NCBI GenBank assembly: GCA_000827495.1
Contig: KN817519.1
Coordinates: forward strand, 944,058-966,719
Reading direction: 5' to 3'
Length of the DNA: 22,662 nt
Source: Hypholoma sublateritium FD-334 SS-4
Taxonomy: Eukaryota > Basidiomycota > Agaricomycetes > Agaricales > Strophariaceae
The translations under genes and the position numbers were made by a program. The notes below the pieces were generated by a model. It did not search any database. It was not told the origin of the DNA and was given only the letters and a program-made list of their open reading frames with translations. Shown one piece after another: positions 1 through 10,240 of this stretch (its first letter is position 1; each line of letters starts with the position of its first letter).

Positions 1-2641
1 AAAATAACTTGCCATCAGTATTATCAACAAAACCTGAGCACCGCTGCAGTACATTTTGAGGATTTTTATACTGCCTGTCTTCATTGAAGACTGGACTATT
101 TGGTGATGTAAAATCAATAGTAGTAACATCTGCAAGCTCTGCCACTTTCATAGGCCGTTGAGAAAAGGCCAGCCAATGCAAAAATGTCATTGTATCAGCT
201 AGATATTTCTTGTCAATTGCTTGAAGCATCTGGTTATAGGTAGCATTCAAATCTTTGGGAAGACTTTGGAGCTGGTCTAGTATTTCAGCTTTACTGTAGC
301 ACTTTTCAAGTGCTTTTAGCTGTAAAGAAACCCATCGAAATCTGTATAAGTATATATTAAATTGCAGATCTATCCATAATTAAAACAAAATACTTACGAT
401 CCCTCTGCTTTTTCTGTTAAAACAGATTGTATTGTGGCTTTAAAACTTTGATCAAATTCTTCAAATTTGGATTCCATTTGAACTTTCAGATATTGGGCAA
501 TATCAGAGTTGACAACTACTTCCCCAATATTCACTGATGATATATCAAGCTTTCCAAAAGCTTTTTCAATATCCAGTAAAGGCCGACTAGTAACCAAAAT
601 ATGAACAGTGTTGGACATTTGTTGTACCAAGTTGGAGAGCCAATTCAACATCTTTTCTTGCTCAGTACACTCATCAAGAGCATCAACAATAATATAAGCA
701 TGAGAAAGTCTAGAAAGAACATTGCCTAGAATGTTTTCAAGATCTTTGTCCAGTGGCTGCTGAGATTTAGAGTTTTTGTAAGAATTTGCCAATTCAAGAG
801 GTACACCTTTTTGATGCATATCAGCAAACTGTGAAATAAGACACCGGATTAGTTTATTATGTAGCTGTAAATCTGATTGGCCATCTCTGCTGTCAAAGAA
901 AAAATAGGCCATTTCCACAGTTGGATCCTCAAATAGTTGATNAACAATCAANGAACTAAAAATGTAAGTTTGGATCAATTTACTAGATATATACCAAAAA
1001 GCCATACCTCAGAATGCTTTTACCACATCCTGCTATATAATGATTGAATAAAGATTCAAATCTAACCACTAGCAACATACCTTTTCCTTTGATCCATAAC
1101 AAACCTGGTGTATTTCTCCATTGAGTATATTGAACATTTTCCAAAAACCAGGAACATGTGCCAGGTTGAAATTTGCCAAAAGCTTCGTTCTGATTTCTAG
1201 AACTATCAGGTGGAGCCAGCCACTTGTTGATTTTCTCAACTATTCAAATATATTAGATATATTTATTATCAAGAATAAAAATATCAAGTTACCCAAATTA
1301 TTGTCTTTGATTGTTTGATCTATAGATTATATTAAAAAGAAATTNTATTGAATTTGAAAAATTGTGGATATACCTATTTGCTTTACTTGCATATTTGTAC
1401 TCAAAGCAACTCTATCTGAAAGCTTAGCTTTGAGCTCATTGCAGGAAATTTGACATTGTTCAATTTGGGATTTCAAATTGCCCTGTACTTTGATAGTTTT
1501 TTCTACAAATTTATTAACATCCAGAATATTAAAACTGAATTCAATTATATTACTTACTTGCCCAACTAAACTTTGTATACTCATCAATGAGTGAAGCAAC
1601 TTGAAGAGCTTGTTGACNAATTTCTTCAATAACATTTGTAGTATTTGCAATTTCTGCAAGATCAGATACTGCATTTGCAATACCCAACATTTCATGCAAA
1701 GTGCCAGCAAGTCTTCTAACAGAGTCATCCTGCATATTAGTTGCCTGTATGACCTAACCAAGTAACATTTGAGATTAAATTTTATATATTACATTTCATC
1801 ATATTAAAATACAACTTACTTTATAGAGACCAGACAAAACAGTCCAAGAAATATCAAGTACTGGATGCACCTATTTAAACCAATTAATTAATTGTGAAAT
1901 TTCACCAAAGAGAATAGTACCTTTGTGACTTTATCCATAATTTGTGTTGTTAAATACAAAATGGGNCCAAGAATTGAAGCAGCATTGGTGACAGTATCAT
2001 AGTGTGATTGCAAATGAAGGATACTGGTATCAACCTGTTCCATAAAGGCCTTGATATTGTCAACAGGTCCAGATGTCTGGGATAACACAATGTGTAATTT
2101 GGCAAGAATTTGGCCACCATCCTTGTCCATCAGATCAAAAGTGGCACCTAAATAATGAAAATTACTATTATATATATATAACAGCTATGCATCATTAAGA
2201 TACTCACCATTTCCAAGAACATCCACCACTTTCCCCTCATACTGTCCTACAAGTTGTTGAAAGGTCTTCTTGAAGTTGAATCCACGATACAGTTGTATCT
2301 TCATTGTTGATGATGGTGCAAACCAACTGATATCAAGAAATATCAATTAATTACATATTAAATATGAATATAAATAATGTGTACAATTTATTTCCAGTGT
2401 TCCACTCCCACTTTATGACCGCTGAGCGAGGTTTGAGGGTTGATTTTGCAACCTTGTTGTTGGCCACATAGATGCGAGCAAAGAAATGCGATCGGAGCCC
2501 TTCTTGTCCATTTCCAACTTCCCATGTCACCTCGATATCTAGATCACAGCGGCAGTCAGTATATTAGGGTAAGTAATTGTTACAGATACTCTTACTTTCC
2601 AAGACTGCACTGAGCACCAATGCCTCAGAGTTTGTTGCCAT
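1..2641 (-). CDS. NLR/STAND-type NTPase (C2-like, Goodbye-like, NACHT), 3' part outside window
   Basis: Fungal STAND protein, expected to be a cytosolic ATPase switch in non-self recognition or regulated cell death (family knowledge). Twelve exons join in one frame giving 677 residues: 2641-2596, 2538-2385, 2326-2208, 2147-1921, 1870-1820, 1753-1558, 1502-1374, 1319-1293, 1239-1081, 1032-1008, 955-398 and 341-1. All 11 introns are 48-66 nt, GT-AG. Residues 1 to about 130 look like a beta-rich C2 domain, with a last strand near KLHIVLS. About 132-315 is helical and resembles the fungal Goodbye region. WLAPPD near 330 leads to Walker A GKAGCGKS (368-375, split by two introns), Walker B IIVDALDE near 466-473, and HILVTSRP near 491-500. 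After NACHT comes the FRWVSLQL segment that usually follows it. The start at 2641 is the first ATG giving this domain. The sensor repeats (ankyrin, WD40 or TPR) would lie off the left edge. Five ambiguous bases are present but there is no frame break. Confidence 0.9.
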
Positions 2642-2880
2642 GACAAGATTCAAGTGTAGAGAGTAGTATGAGCGTTGTATGAGTGTCAATGTAGGGAAAG
2701 AGAAAGGGTGGGAGGTAAGCAATGAGTCGAGTTTTGACCAGTGACCCCCAAGTACAGCTGTCATAGAACACAGCAGTGTATAATAATCTTGACAGTGCGC
2801 GCTGATGAAGATTATTTCAAGAGTGTACATGTACGTAGAAAATAAATCTGATATCTCTGGATGCTGAAGTTGGCATCGGA
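2642..2880 (-). promoter_or_regulatory. 5' flank of the NLR gene, putative promoter
   Basis: This is the sequence directly upstream of the NLR start codon, read on the minus strand. An ATTATACA TATA-like block lies at 2778-2785, about 140 bp before the ATG. A pyrimidine-rich stretch (about 2690-2715) follows it, as is common around fungal transcription starts. The base composition changes from AT-rich to GC-rich at the far end of this segment. The assignment rests on position and these motifs only. Confidence 0.35.
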
Positions 2881-4430
2881 GTGAATACTACTACCTACAT
2901 CGACGACAACGTATCAGGATGCTCGGTGTGTGGTGAGCCCCGGAGGAGGTGTTTGTCACGGTCGATCATCTGTCAAGTATGCCCAAGATGGCCACCGGTG
3001 AGTGTAACACCATACCTTGCGCAGCACCCAGATACGCCGAAATTCGTCCCCCACATGTTCATGACGGGTGCATCTGTATCCCGCTGCTCTGCTTTACCGG
3101 TGAGCTATGCCAGCGCCCGTTCCGTTACAGCTAGACTCACGTATTTGACGTCTGAGGCCATCGAGGCCGCGCTCCTTGTTCGACATGCATCCCCGCCCCC
3201 TCTGATGCTACTGCTGACAACCCCCTCCTCCACCGTCCTCTCAGCCTGCAAGCACTCCCTTGAACCTTCCATTCCCGCACCCCGTGCCATTCTGCGGACC
3301 GCGGCACCGTACCACCCGACTCCTCCGCCATGCCGTTTGCTGTGCCTTCGTGCTGTACCCCCCATAACTTGCGCTCCACATCCTATTCCCGTCCGTCTGC
3401 TCCTTCCACTCTGCCTGCGGCGGCGGCGACCGACACCCTCGCGAAGTATTCGAAAATCAACGTCGCCGCACGCGGCCCTTCACTACACCGCTCGCCCCTT
3501 TGGCATCCTTCGTAGCAGCGGTAGTGGCCACCAATCGCCGATGCGGGGTGTGTTACGCGTTTAGGTGTGTCGCGACTTGCTCATGCACTGCACACTGAAA
3601 AAGTCGATATAAATGTCAACCAGCAGGTGCGAAATCCGCCCGCGACACTGCCGAACCCAACATGAATGCCCCCCCCGCTCTTCGCATACCAGCGGTAATT
3701 GTCCCGCATGCAGCCTCGACCTTGCCCCAGTCAGCGACAGCGTCGTCGCCCGCTGACGCGAAACCTCCAGGGGGTTTCCGAATGCCGCCTCCCATGTACG
3801 CCGGAACTTGGAAGCAGTCTTGTTCTGCTGAGGACGGGGTATAAATCGGCGGCCGTAAACCTTAGCACGGCACGATCAACCCGCTGAAGGAAGCGTTGTC
3901 GATGAGCGGCAGCAGCGGGGCGGCGTCGTGAAAACAGGCTTGGCGACGCGGTGTATGTCTTCTGCGATTGCGAGACAGTCGGCGAGATACATCCACGACC
4001 GTGTCGTGGTTGCCGGGAAGGAGGCAGATGTGGCTATTATCAGAATCGTGCCGTAGTTCAACGCCAAATTTGTCGTCGCCGCGGCCTCGACGGCGTTGCG
4101 GTTAAACATCCACATGTGAAAGGCCTCTGTAGGATGTGAGTTCTCGCATTTTTAATAACGTTCCCGCCCTTATTATTCGCACTATTTCAAGCGCCCATGA
4201 TGCTGCCAGATCACTCCGATTCTTTCTACCACAAGTGTCGGTGACTATTTCATTCCCTCCCGCATGTCGCCTACCATCACATGTCTCTATCATACTCATA
4301 CAATTCAATTTTCCTGCACGTTTATCTAGCACCTGGATGAACCTGTAGCTACGTTCGAATATAATGTTTATTGACTTCATTTCGGAATCCCAGTCCACAT
4401 CTAGGTATTCAACTGTCAATCATGTTCAGA
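2881..4430. repeat. Array unit 0, X-type part (truncated, most diverged)
   Basis: This GC-rich stretch has no gene I can support. It appears to be the most diverged and left-truncated copy of the X repeat. The segment at 3099-3170 aligns by eye with the intron-like block of unit 1 at 7399-7448: the donor GTGAGC, a CCCG..CCGT core and ACTCAC are shared in order. The following 150 bp share the words CATTCCC and GCCATTCTGC with 7515-7555. Long open frames (for example 2881-3564 plus and 4102-4419 minus) are not shared with the other copies and have no recognisable domain. A run of 8-9 C lies near 3669. Confidence 0.4.
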
Positions 4431-5200
4431 GAGACGCTACGATCGTGCACAACGCTGTAGTGGACAGACGTCTCATCCGGTAGAGTACTTAGAATACTCG
4501 GCGCGATATGCCTTAGTGATCGCGTCGCTCTCCCAACGACGAATGAAGAGCGAGGGCGAAGTTGATGGAAATTCCTGAATGTTACTGTCAGGCCCTCGAA
4601 GGTTGGTAGGAGCAGAATGGACGCACCGAACGAAATGCAGATAAACGAGCTTCCAGAGATCGCCGGGACATGACGTTGAGGAACGTCGTCGTGATTGACG
4701 TCCCATTGAGTCGTGTCCGTATAAGACTGCGGCGACCAGAGAGGAAGACGAAGGGCCAGGAAAAAATACAAGTGGGCGACTTGTCCAATGAGAAAGATTC
4801 GACTGAACGTTCCAGAATACGGACAGTCCGCATATAAGCAAACATAGCATCATTCTAGTTCGTACAATCTCACCTCGAGCGGATGGCCATGCCGGAATCG
4901 TGAATGTTTCGCGAGCGGACGGCAGGCCTAGGGAGTTTACGCCAGAGCCCCGGAGCGATAGTTTTTGTCTCTATCGTTGCCACATCTTCCGTCACGTCGT
5001 TCGTCGTTCCGACCACGACAGCCCAGACGAAAGTGCTCGCGATATCGATCGTAAGGACCACGGGCAGCCTGATAGTCGTATTTTACGATAATCAGCCAAG
5101 CTGACTGGAATTCGCCGTAGCGCTGCCGCGAGTAATCTTGCGGCCCTGCGACGCTGAGCGCACTGGGGTAGCGCAGCGGGTTGGGCAAGGGAGGCGCGTG
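4430..5200. repeat. Array unit 0, Y-type part
   Basis: First of three diverged Y copies; the others are at about 8780-9720 and 18600-19420. Shared landmarks are the word GCGATATGCC followed by an open stretch near 4505, the 15-bp block AATCTCACCTCGAGC at 4866-4880, and a tail with CGCTGAGCGC..TGGGGT near 5150. On the minus strand, short hydrophobic frames such as 4870-5061 partly correspond to frames in the other copies, but frameshifts separate them. It could be the remnant of a membrane-protein gene. No product is assigned. Confidence 0.6.
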
Positions 5201-6283
5201 CCGCCTGCATGAAGATCGACCTGCGCTGGAGCGTCGTCGCCGCGACCAGTTCAGGGCGCCGGCCGCCTCAACGTCGCTCGACAGCCGTGCAACCACGACA
5301 GGACATGTCCTTCGCCCGTCCGAAAGTACTCTGGACGCCTATACCGCGCCGCGAACAGTCTCCAAGGCTCTGGCTTCCCGAAAATCCCAACAGCGAGCAC
5401 ACGGCGATTTCCACAGGGCGGGTACCGTGAAGACGCGACAAGGGTGTGCGCCCGCGCAGGACGGGGCGGAGGTCGATGGGGTGCATTCGCGGCTGGTCGA
5501 AGTCCTAGGAGAAATGGCGGCGCCATATGGTAGTCGAGGCGCTGAGCGACGTGGATTTGTGTAAATAGTACATAGTCGAGGTCGGGATCGAGGCGGAGGA
5601 AACACAGCGGAAGCGCCAGCGCCACGTTGCGAGCTGGTGCCTGCGCATTGCTCTAACATACGGAGATAGACATGAAAGAAAATGGATGCTGGCGGTGGTC
5701 GTTGAAGCCAAGGTACAGCAGCGCAGATGGTCGCTGCTGGCTTCTGTGCTGAAGCAGGCTGCGAAAATCTAGACGAGCAGATAAGTGATTTACGACGAGG
5801 GGGCGCATGGGGCCGGACGGCGCTGGCTCGTGGACGATGGAGTACGTTGCATTGGAAACGAGTGGCAGCACGGTGCAGGCGTCGCTACCCTGACTCTTGG
5901 CCCGCACCAGATCACTGCCGGAGGCCCTTTCGAAGAGGTATGATAATTCAAGTGCTGCTGCGAGTCTTCCGGATCGGTGATCGATGAAGATGCGGGCCTG
6001 ACGCCGTTCGGTCGGTTGCTCCGCTGGGAAGGTCGCGAGGAGGGACCTGCGTCGTTGTATTCGCGCCGCATGGACAGAGGAGGGGCCCACCAGGTGCAGC
6101 GACGAAATTTGAGGGGATGAGGAGGTGCGCGGGACGAGCGTCGCGTTTGTGGGGGTGGGCGCGCTGAAGCTCGTAGTAAACCTAACGCAGGATGAGTCGG
6201 AGCTGCAGAGGTCGAGTGGGAGGGAGGTGCCTAATGCGCTGCTGGGCGCCGCGAGAAATGACGGAGATGCTATGGCACGGAGC

Positions 6284-6297
6284 GGGGGGGGGGGGGG
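6284..6297 (+). repeat. G14 homopolymer
   Basis: Fourteen consecutive G follow the word GGCACGGAGC. The homologous site in unit 2, near 16041-16056, has only GGGGGCGGGG, so the tract has expanded or contracted by slippage. Together with the neighbouring GCGGGG it could form a G-quadruplex. The length change alone shifts any reading frame across it. Confidence 0.9.
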
Positions 6298-6866
6298 CGG
6301 GGAGCGGCGCATCCTCGGCTTCGCGCAGACGTTAGTTGTTTCGAGAGCGGAGCAGGGGATTACGTCATGCTTGTGGGCAATGTCGTCCAGGGGCGCGTGG
6401 TACGCAGAGCGCTCCGGGCGCCAGCCAGAGACGTGGGTTTCTATATGTAGTTGGGTTGGGGCACGGAGGACGAGCGTCGGGAGCCGGGACGCGGGTGTTC
6501 TGTATTCTGGGGCGCCAAGGTTCGCGCTGCGGAGCACTGGAGGATTTTGCGGAAGACTTTTGGTGCGGGTCTCGCAAAAGCTCGCGTTGCGGTGGACGTG
6601 GACGACGACGTTGAGAGCAAGTCGGCACTCGGCGCGGTCCGCCGCGATGTTTGTATCTCAACCAAACAACGCGCCCTCGTCTTCCCGCCGCCACCATGAT
6701 CACGCAGACGGCGGCTGCGCTTATCCTTCTCCCAGCGCGCGACGCCCCGCAAATCGCATCCGGCTGGCATACGCTCCGGCTCCCGAGCGCGTTACCGCCT
6801 ACGCATACGAGTCGATACGATACGCTACGGCCGTCAGCGACGCTGTGAGCCTGATGTGAGCCTGCT

Positions 6867-6911
6867 GTGAGTAGTCCACCCACCGCTACTGCTGGTTGCT
6901 GACGGCCTCAG
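6867..6911 (+). other. Intron-like block i1, unit 1
   Basis: The block starts GTGAGTAGTCC, contains a branch-like GCTGAC near its 3' end, and ends CTCAG before ATTCTGCCGCAG. Its counterpart in unit 2 (16580-16624) has exactly the same length of 45 nt and the same borders. This matches the short-intron architecture of the real genes in this window. The flanking exon-like sequence has stops in the frames I checked. Confidence 0.4.
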
Positions 6912-7398
6912 ATTCTGCCGCAGCATATCGCTCTCGTGCGCATGCCCTCCCCGACGTCCGCCATCCCCCGTACTGCGCTGCTTCGCTGACATCCTCGCCC
7001 CGGACCCGCTCCCCTTACAAGCAAGGCAGCTGACGACGACCCTGAGCAGACGCATATGACACGCGGACCTGCGCAATCAGCCCGTAGCCCTCGCGCTTCC
7101 ACCAGCAGATGCTCGCGGACCTTCGCCGACGGCTGCTCCCCCCGCTCGCCTTCCGCATTACGCCTTCATTCTGAGCTGACGTGCATTCGTCAAGACGCGT
7201 CAAGATCACCCGGGCTGTACTGAAGACCGGTCTAGGAACAACGTTGCTCGCCCCCGCGCTAGATCAACGCCTGCCATCCGGGTTCCGTCTGCGACAGCGC
7301 CCCATCTCCCGTGCGGACGAGAAGGCCGGATTGACTGATTGTACATGCCTCTTCTGTTGACGTCGCTGCGGCTCGTCGTACGACCTTGAGATCGCTCT

Positions 7399-7448
7399 GT
7401 GAGCATCCTACCTCCCGCTTCCCGTCGTTAACTCACCGATAGCCCCAG
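7399..7448 (+). other. Intron-like block i2, unit 1
   Basis: Donor GTGAGCATCC, branch-like GTTAACTCAC, and acceptor GCCCCAG before ATTTGTCGC. The homologous block in unit 2 (17096-17145) is also 50 nt and keeps donor, branch and acceptor. It resembles block i1 as well, since both begin GTGAG.. and end CAG or TAG before ATT. Sequence evidence only; splicing is not shown. Confidence 0.45.
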
Positions 7449-8320
7449 ATTTGTCGCTCCCGGATGCGCCGCCTCCGTGTCCTCCGCCCTCCCCCGCACC
7501 AATCTGCCTCGCCAGCATTCCCTCCCGAATTCCACGCCATTCTGCCGACAACACCTAGCGAATATATAGATTCACAGTGGGCCCATCTTGCGACGTTCCT
7601 ACACCACCTTTCTCGCGGGTCCGTACGCCAAATATGGGGTGCATGCGCCCAGTCATCATTCAGGTTCCATCCACACAGTCCGAACAAATCGTGCTGTTTA
7701 CCTGCATTTTCTATGCAGCCAATGCTGTATAACTTCGGTGTCGCAGCACCGATTGATCAGATATTCCAGCCTTCTCCCCAACCCCAGAAATCGTTGGCCA
7801 CACGCAATTACAAGGCCGGTGCCTATTCCCTTTTCGCGCTATGGACGGCCAGGGTACCAGACGATCCCAAAGACTACAAATAAAGGAGAACCAAAGGTCG
7901 CAGGGTACCCCGGCTGAACTGCAGCTCATGGCGCGATCCACGGCGCCCTCGTCCTTTTTTTTCAGCGTATCTCCTTGCAAAACCACTTTCTCGGTGCGTC
8001 ATGTGCAACAGCCGGTGCAAACACGAGATTCTGATTATGTTCCACATGCTTCCAGGTCGACACTCCGGCACCACAAGAAGAGCACACCTATCGACTTCAA
8101 CCCAGCCCAATATCAGAGCTACGCGACACCAGCGCAGACGACAGGCATCCATCATGCGCAGGTCTCTTCCCCCCGCCCTTTCCCGCTCCCGGCGGTTCAT
8201 ATCTCCCCCTTCCCATTTTCCTGCTACTGCAAAGATGGGCCAGGTGCCTACGCCCGTCGTCTGCGCCCGCTAGGAGCCATGTCGTCAGCAGCTTCTGCGA
8301 ATGCAAGGGATTCAATGCCC

Positions 8321-8452
8321 TCCCGCCGCCCTCTTTCCGATGTGACATATCGTGACATTCGTGACATTATGCACGTCCTGGTCGCCCGCGACACATTTCC
8401 CCTCCTACTGCGAGCACCGCCAGACGCGCCTCCGCCGAAGTCACTTCAATAG
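8321..8452 (+). repeat. Best-conserved 132-bp block of X, copy 1
   Basis: Aligns without gaps to 18145-18276, with 14 differences by hand count. In one plus frame both copies stay open for 43 codons and end at the same TAG. The differences fall mostly at codon positions 1 and 2 (about 9 of 14) and change 8 residues, which is not the pattern of a constrained protein. It may be a 3' exon remnant or a non-coding element. Confidence 0.6.
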
Positions 8453-8559
8453 AACGAGGTACTACCTGGCCAAGTTCTATCGTGCATACTCCCTGCCCGG
8501 CGCCGCCGCCCCGCGGTAAGGAGCTTGGTGGGCGTTCGCTCGGTCATTATTTTTGGACG

Positions 8560-8830
8560 TAATCTCAATCGCGCCGACTCTAAAACTCCCCCCCCCACCT
8601 CTTGCATGCGGTAGAGTACATGCCATTATACTGGGGACGCTAGCATTTGTATCATGCAGCGCGTAACTTCGCGGCGATATGCATATTTTTTACAGCTTAT
8701 CGTATTGACCACTTTATGTATGCATTTCATGTTAATATAGTACATCTGTGCCTATAATTTCCTGTCATTGGAAAGCTTCCGGGGATCTCAGATGTTGTTC
8801 TTCAACCCAAATCCTTGCTTGGGGCCCTTT
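8560..8830. other. AT-richer spacer between X and Y
   Basis: After the X block the sequence turns AT-richer, with TATGCATTTCATGTTAATATAG near 8717-8740. The equivalent spacer in unit 2 is about 18480-18600, with ATGTATTTCATATATTAA. It sits where a plus-strand X transcript and a minus-strand Y transcript would converge, so it may hold old 3' ends. A run of nine C lies near 8587. No gene is seen. Confidence 0.35.
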
Positions 8831-9720
8831 CTATGGTAAGGTGGTCGGGGCGAGTGAACCGACATCGGGGCAATTAACTGGTTTATGAATCGGATTTGAA
8901 CTGTCGATGTGGTCTTGAATAAGGCAGGTACATCTGCGCTGGTGTCGTGAGAATCGACACAGAATTATCGGCGCGAACTCGACGCGATATGCCCCACTGA
9001 GCCCATTGCGCCCAACGATGAGCGAGGCCACGAACGGAAATCGGGTTAACTCCTTAAAGGTGCTATTGTCAGTCCTAGAAATCCAACCGGTGGAGAATGG
9101 TCATACTATACGGATGCAAACGTGGCTCAACAAAATTTCAAAGCTCGCCGCGAATGCACCTATGAGGAGGATCGTCGCGACTAATACCCCCGGGGTTGCG
9201 TCCCACATAACACCGTAATCCCGCATAACACCAAGAGGTCGAGCTGCAATCTCCGCGCGACAATGAGAGGAGAGGCCAATGCATCAGCATATAGGCGGGC
9301 TCCGTTTACGAGTCAATTACATGTTCTTGACTATGGGCAGCCCGCACGTAAGTTCATGATGACTCCAATTTCTGACTCTGAGAATCTCACCTCGAGCATC
9401 GCAAGGAAGGGAGCTACCCTAGGATAGTGAACGTTTCATAAATCATCTTAGACGCCAGGCCACCAAGGTTACGCCAGGAATCAGAATCGTCGAGATCGAC
9501 GTGGCCACAACGTCTGCCATCATCTTTCCGATACTAATGACTTCAATGTGGTTTGCCATATCGATTATCGAGCTGACAGACCTTGCGAGACTGGTGCAGT
9601 TAACGGTGATCAGCAGATGCGGCTGGAAATCCCCGTGGTACCGCTATACATAAGTTTACGACGGTGCGCCGTTGAGCGCTGTGGGGTGGCGGATATTTGG
9701 CTGGGCATGGTAGGCGCGGG
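8780..9720. repeat. Array unit 1, Y-type part
   Basis: Second Y copy. Shared landmarks are CGATATGCC and CGATGAGCGAGG.C near 8985-9030 (unit 2: near 18735-18776), CGCATAACACC..AGGTCGAG near 9222-9245 (unit 2: 18978-18998), AATCTCACCTCGAGC at 9383-9397, and a tail GTTGAGCGCTGTGGGGTGG near 9670-9690 resembling unit 0 near 5150. Minus-strand reading shows a short hydrophobic frame around 9480-9600 that ends in stops. I do not recognise a product. It is most likely a pseudogene or repeat remnant. Confidence 0.6.
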
Positions 9721-9837
9721 CTGCGTTTAGGATGGTCCTGCTCTGGAGGCAGGCGTATTTACCCTCGACACGACAAAACATCACATGAGAGCGCCACCAC
9801 TACGTCATCCGAAAATGGGGAAGCTGTGGCTTTGGGC

Positions 9838-9842
9838 AGATC
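9838..9842. repeat. Target site duplication, left copy (AGATC)
   Basis: AGATC directly abuts the TG end of the left LTR and is repeated directly after the CA end of the right LTR at 15303-15307. Five base pairs is the usual duplication size for Ty1/copia integrases. Confidence 0.95.
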
Positions 9843-9852
9843 TGTAAGGAAT

Positions 9853-9971
9853 CTAATATGACGTTAATCTCAGGCGTTCGGGGGACAAACGACTATGAAT
9901 TCAATGTACCTAATATGACGTTAATCTACGGGGCGTCATAAGTATAAGGTAAAGTAAACGGTAAAGTAAAA
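9853..9971. repeat. Direct repeats inside the LTR
   Basis: An 18-bp word, CTAATATGACGTTAATCT, occurs at 9853-9870 and 9910-9927. A 25-bp word starting TCAGGCGTTCGGGGG occurs at 9870-9894 and again at 9982-10006. A 12-bp tandem, GGTAAAGTAAAC then GGTAAAGTAAAA, occupies 9948-9971. The same set is in the right LTR, shifted by 5076. On the element strand these lie in the 3' part of the LTR. TGACGTTA resembles a CRE/ATF site, so they may be transcription factor sites. Confidence 0.85.
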
Positions 9972-9978
9972 GTAGCTC

Positions 9979-10011
9979 ACCTCAGGCGTTCGGGGGACAA
10001 ACGACTGAGGT
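9979..10011. repeat. Inverted repeat (hairpin) in the LTR
   Basis: Arms ACCTCAGGCGTT and AACGACTGAGGT can pair over 12 bp with one mismatch, around a 9-nt loop CGGGGGACA. The repeat recurs at 15055-15087 in the right LTR. It overlaps the second copy of the 25-bp direct repeat; the first copy lacks the pairing arm. It could be an RNA structure in the LTR transcript or a dyad protein-binding site. Confidence 0.75.
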
Positions 10012-10027
10012 GCGCGAAACGGTATCT

Positions 10028-10061
10028 ACGGATTCTAAATACGTGTAAGTAAAGAATCCGT
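10028..10061. repeat. Second inverted repeat in the LTR
   Basis: ACGGATTCT and AGAATCCGT form a perfect 9-bp stem around a 16-nt loop. It is present identically in the right LTR at 15104-15137. Confidence 0.75.
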
Positions 10062-10226
10062 GGTTTCAGGAACACATGCACAGAACAAGATAACGATTGC
10101 GTGAGCACACGCAAGGCAAGGAATTTCAAATAACAGAAAGAAATAAGTCCGTACTGAGAATGCGCCGCACAACGGCGGCCGAACGAATCGGATGCGCGTT
10201 GCACGTTTGCGCGCGTTATTCCAACA

Positions 10227-10240
10227 CTCCCCCTCAAACT
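10227..10240 (-). other. Polypurine tract of the copia element
   Basis: On the element strand the sequence next to the 3' LTR reads AGTTTGAGGGGGAG, purine-rich and directly abutting TGTTGG. This is the expected plus-strand primer site for reverse transcription. The Gag-Pol stop codon (10234-10236) overlaps it. Confidence 0.9.

Larger units (their letters stand above)
5201..8760. repeat. Array unit 1, X-type part (complete copy)
   Basis: GC-rich block duplicated at about 15308-18560. Matching anchors include GTGCATTCGCGG near 5480 and 15495, GGAGGTGCGCGGGAC at 6121 and 15921, TTGGGTTGGGGCACGGAG at 6451 and 16201, ACCAAACAACGCGCCC at 6661 and 16393, and CCGCCGAAGTCACTTCAATAG ending at 8452 and 18276. 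The offset (9.7-9.8 kb) minus the 5.46-kb retrotransposon gives a period near 4.3 kb. Two plus-strand intron-like blocks are conserved in length. Long frames at 5653-6537 (minus), 6125-6859 (plus) and 7841-8452 (plus) are broken by indels or stops in the other copy, so no gene is called. The stretch could be a decayed spliced gene or a non-coding spliced transcript unit. Confidence 0.75.
9843..10226 (-). repeat. 3' LTR of the copia element (left in window)
   Basis: 384 bp. On the element strand it begins TGTTGGAATAACGCG and ends GATTCCTTACA. It carries internal direct repeats and two inverted repeats, listed separately. The sequence equals that of 14919-15302 except where the other copy has N. 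Confidence 0.96.

Noticed and set aside
394..1005. Apparent separate 203-residue protein starting near 1003
   Set aside because: Its first residues translate a 52-nt intron (956-1007). The true frame joins at 955/1008 to the Walker A exon, so this is exon 11 of the NLR gene.
2167..2182. TA microsatellite as a regulatory TATA element
   Set aside because: It lies inside intron 3 of the NLR gene, where AT-rich sequence is ordinary.
2881..3564. Long plus-strand open frame of 227 codons
   Set aside because: GC-rich, Pro/Arg/Ser-biased, no domain, and it crosses an intron-like block. No corresponding frame exists in the other array copies.
5653..6537. Minus-strand open frame of 294 codons
   Set aside because: The homologous region near 15870-16310 shares short peptide words, but in shifted frames after indels. 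Stop-poor GC-rich DNA explains the length.
6125..6859. Plus-strand open frame of 244 codons
   Set aside because: It agrees with the 15576-16508 frame only briefly, then shifts, and it runs through the G14 tract whose length differs between copies.
7841..8452. Plus-strand open frame of 203 codons with a conserved 3' end
   Set aside because: The unit 2 copy has a TGA and a frameshift upstream of the shared block, and substitutions in the block lack third-position bias.
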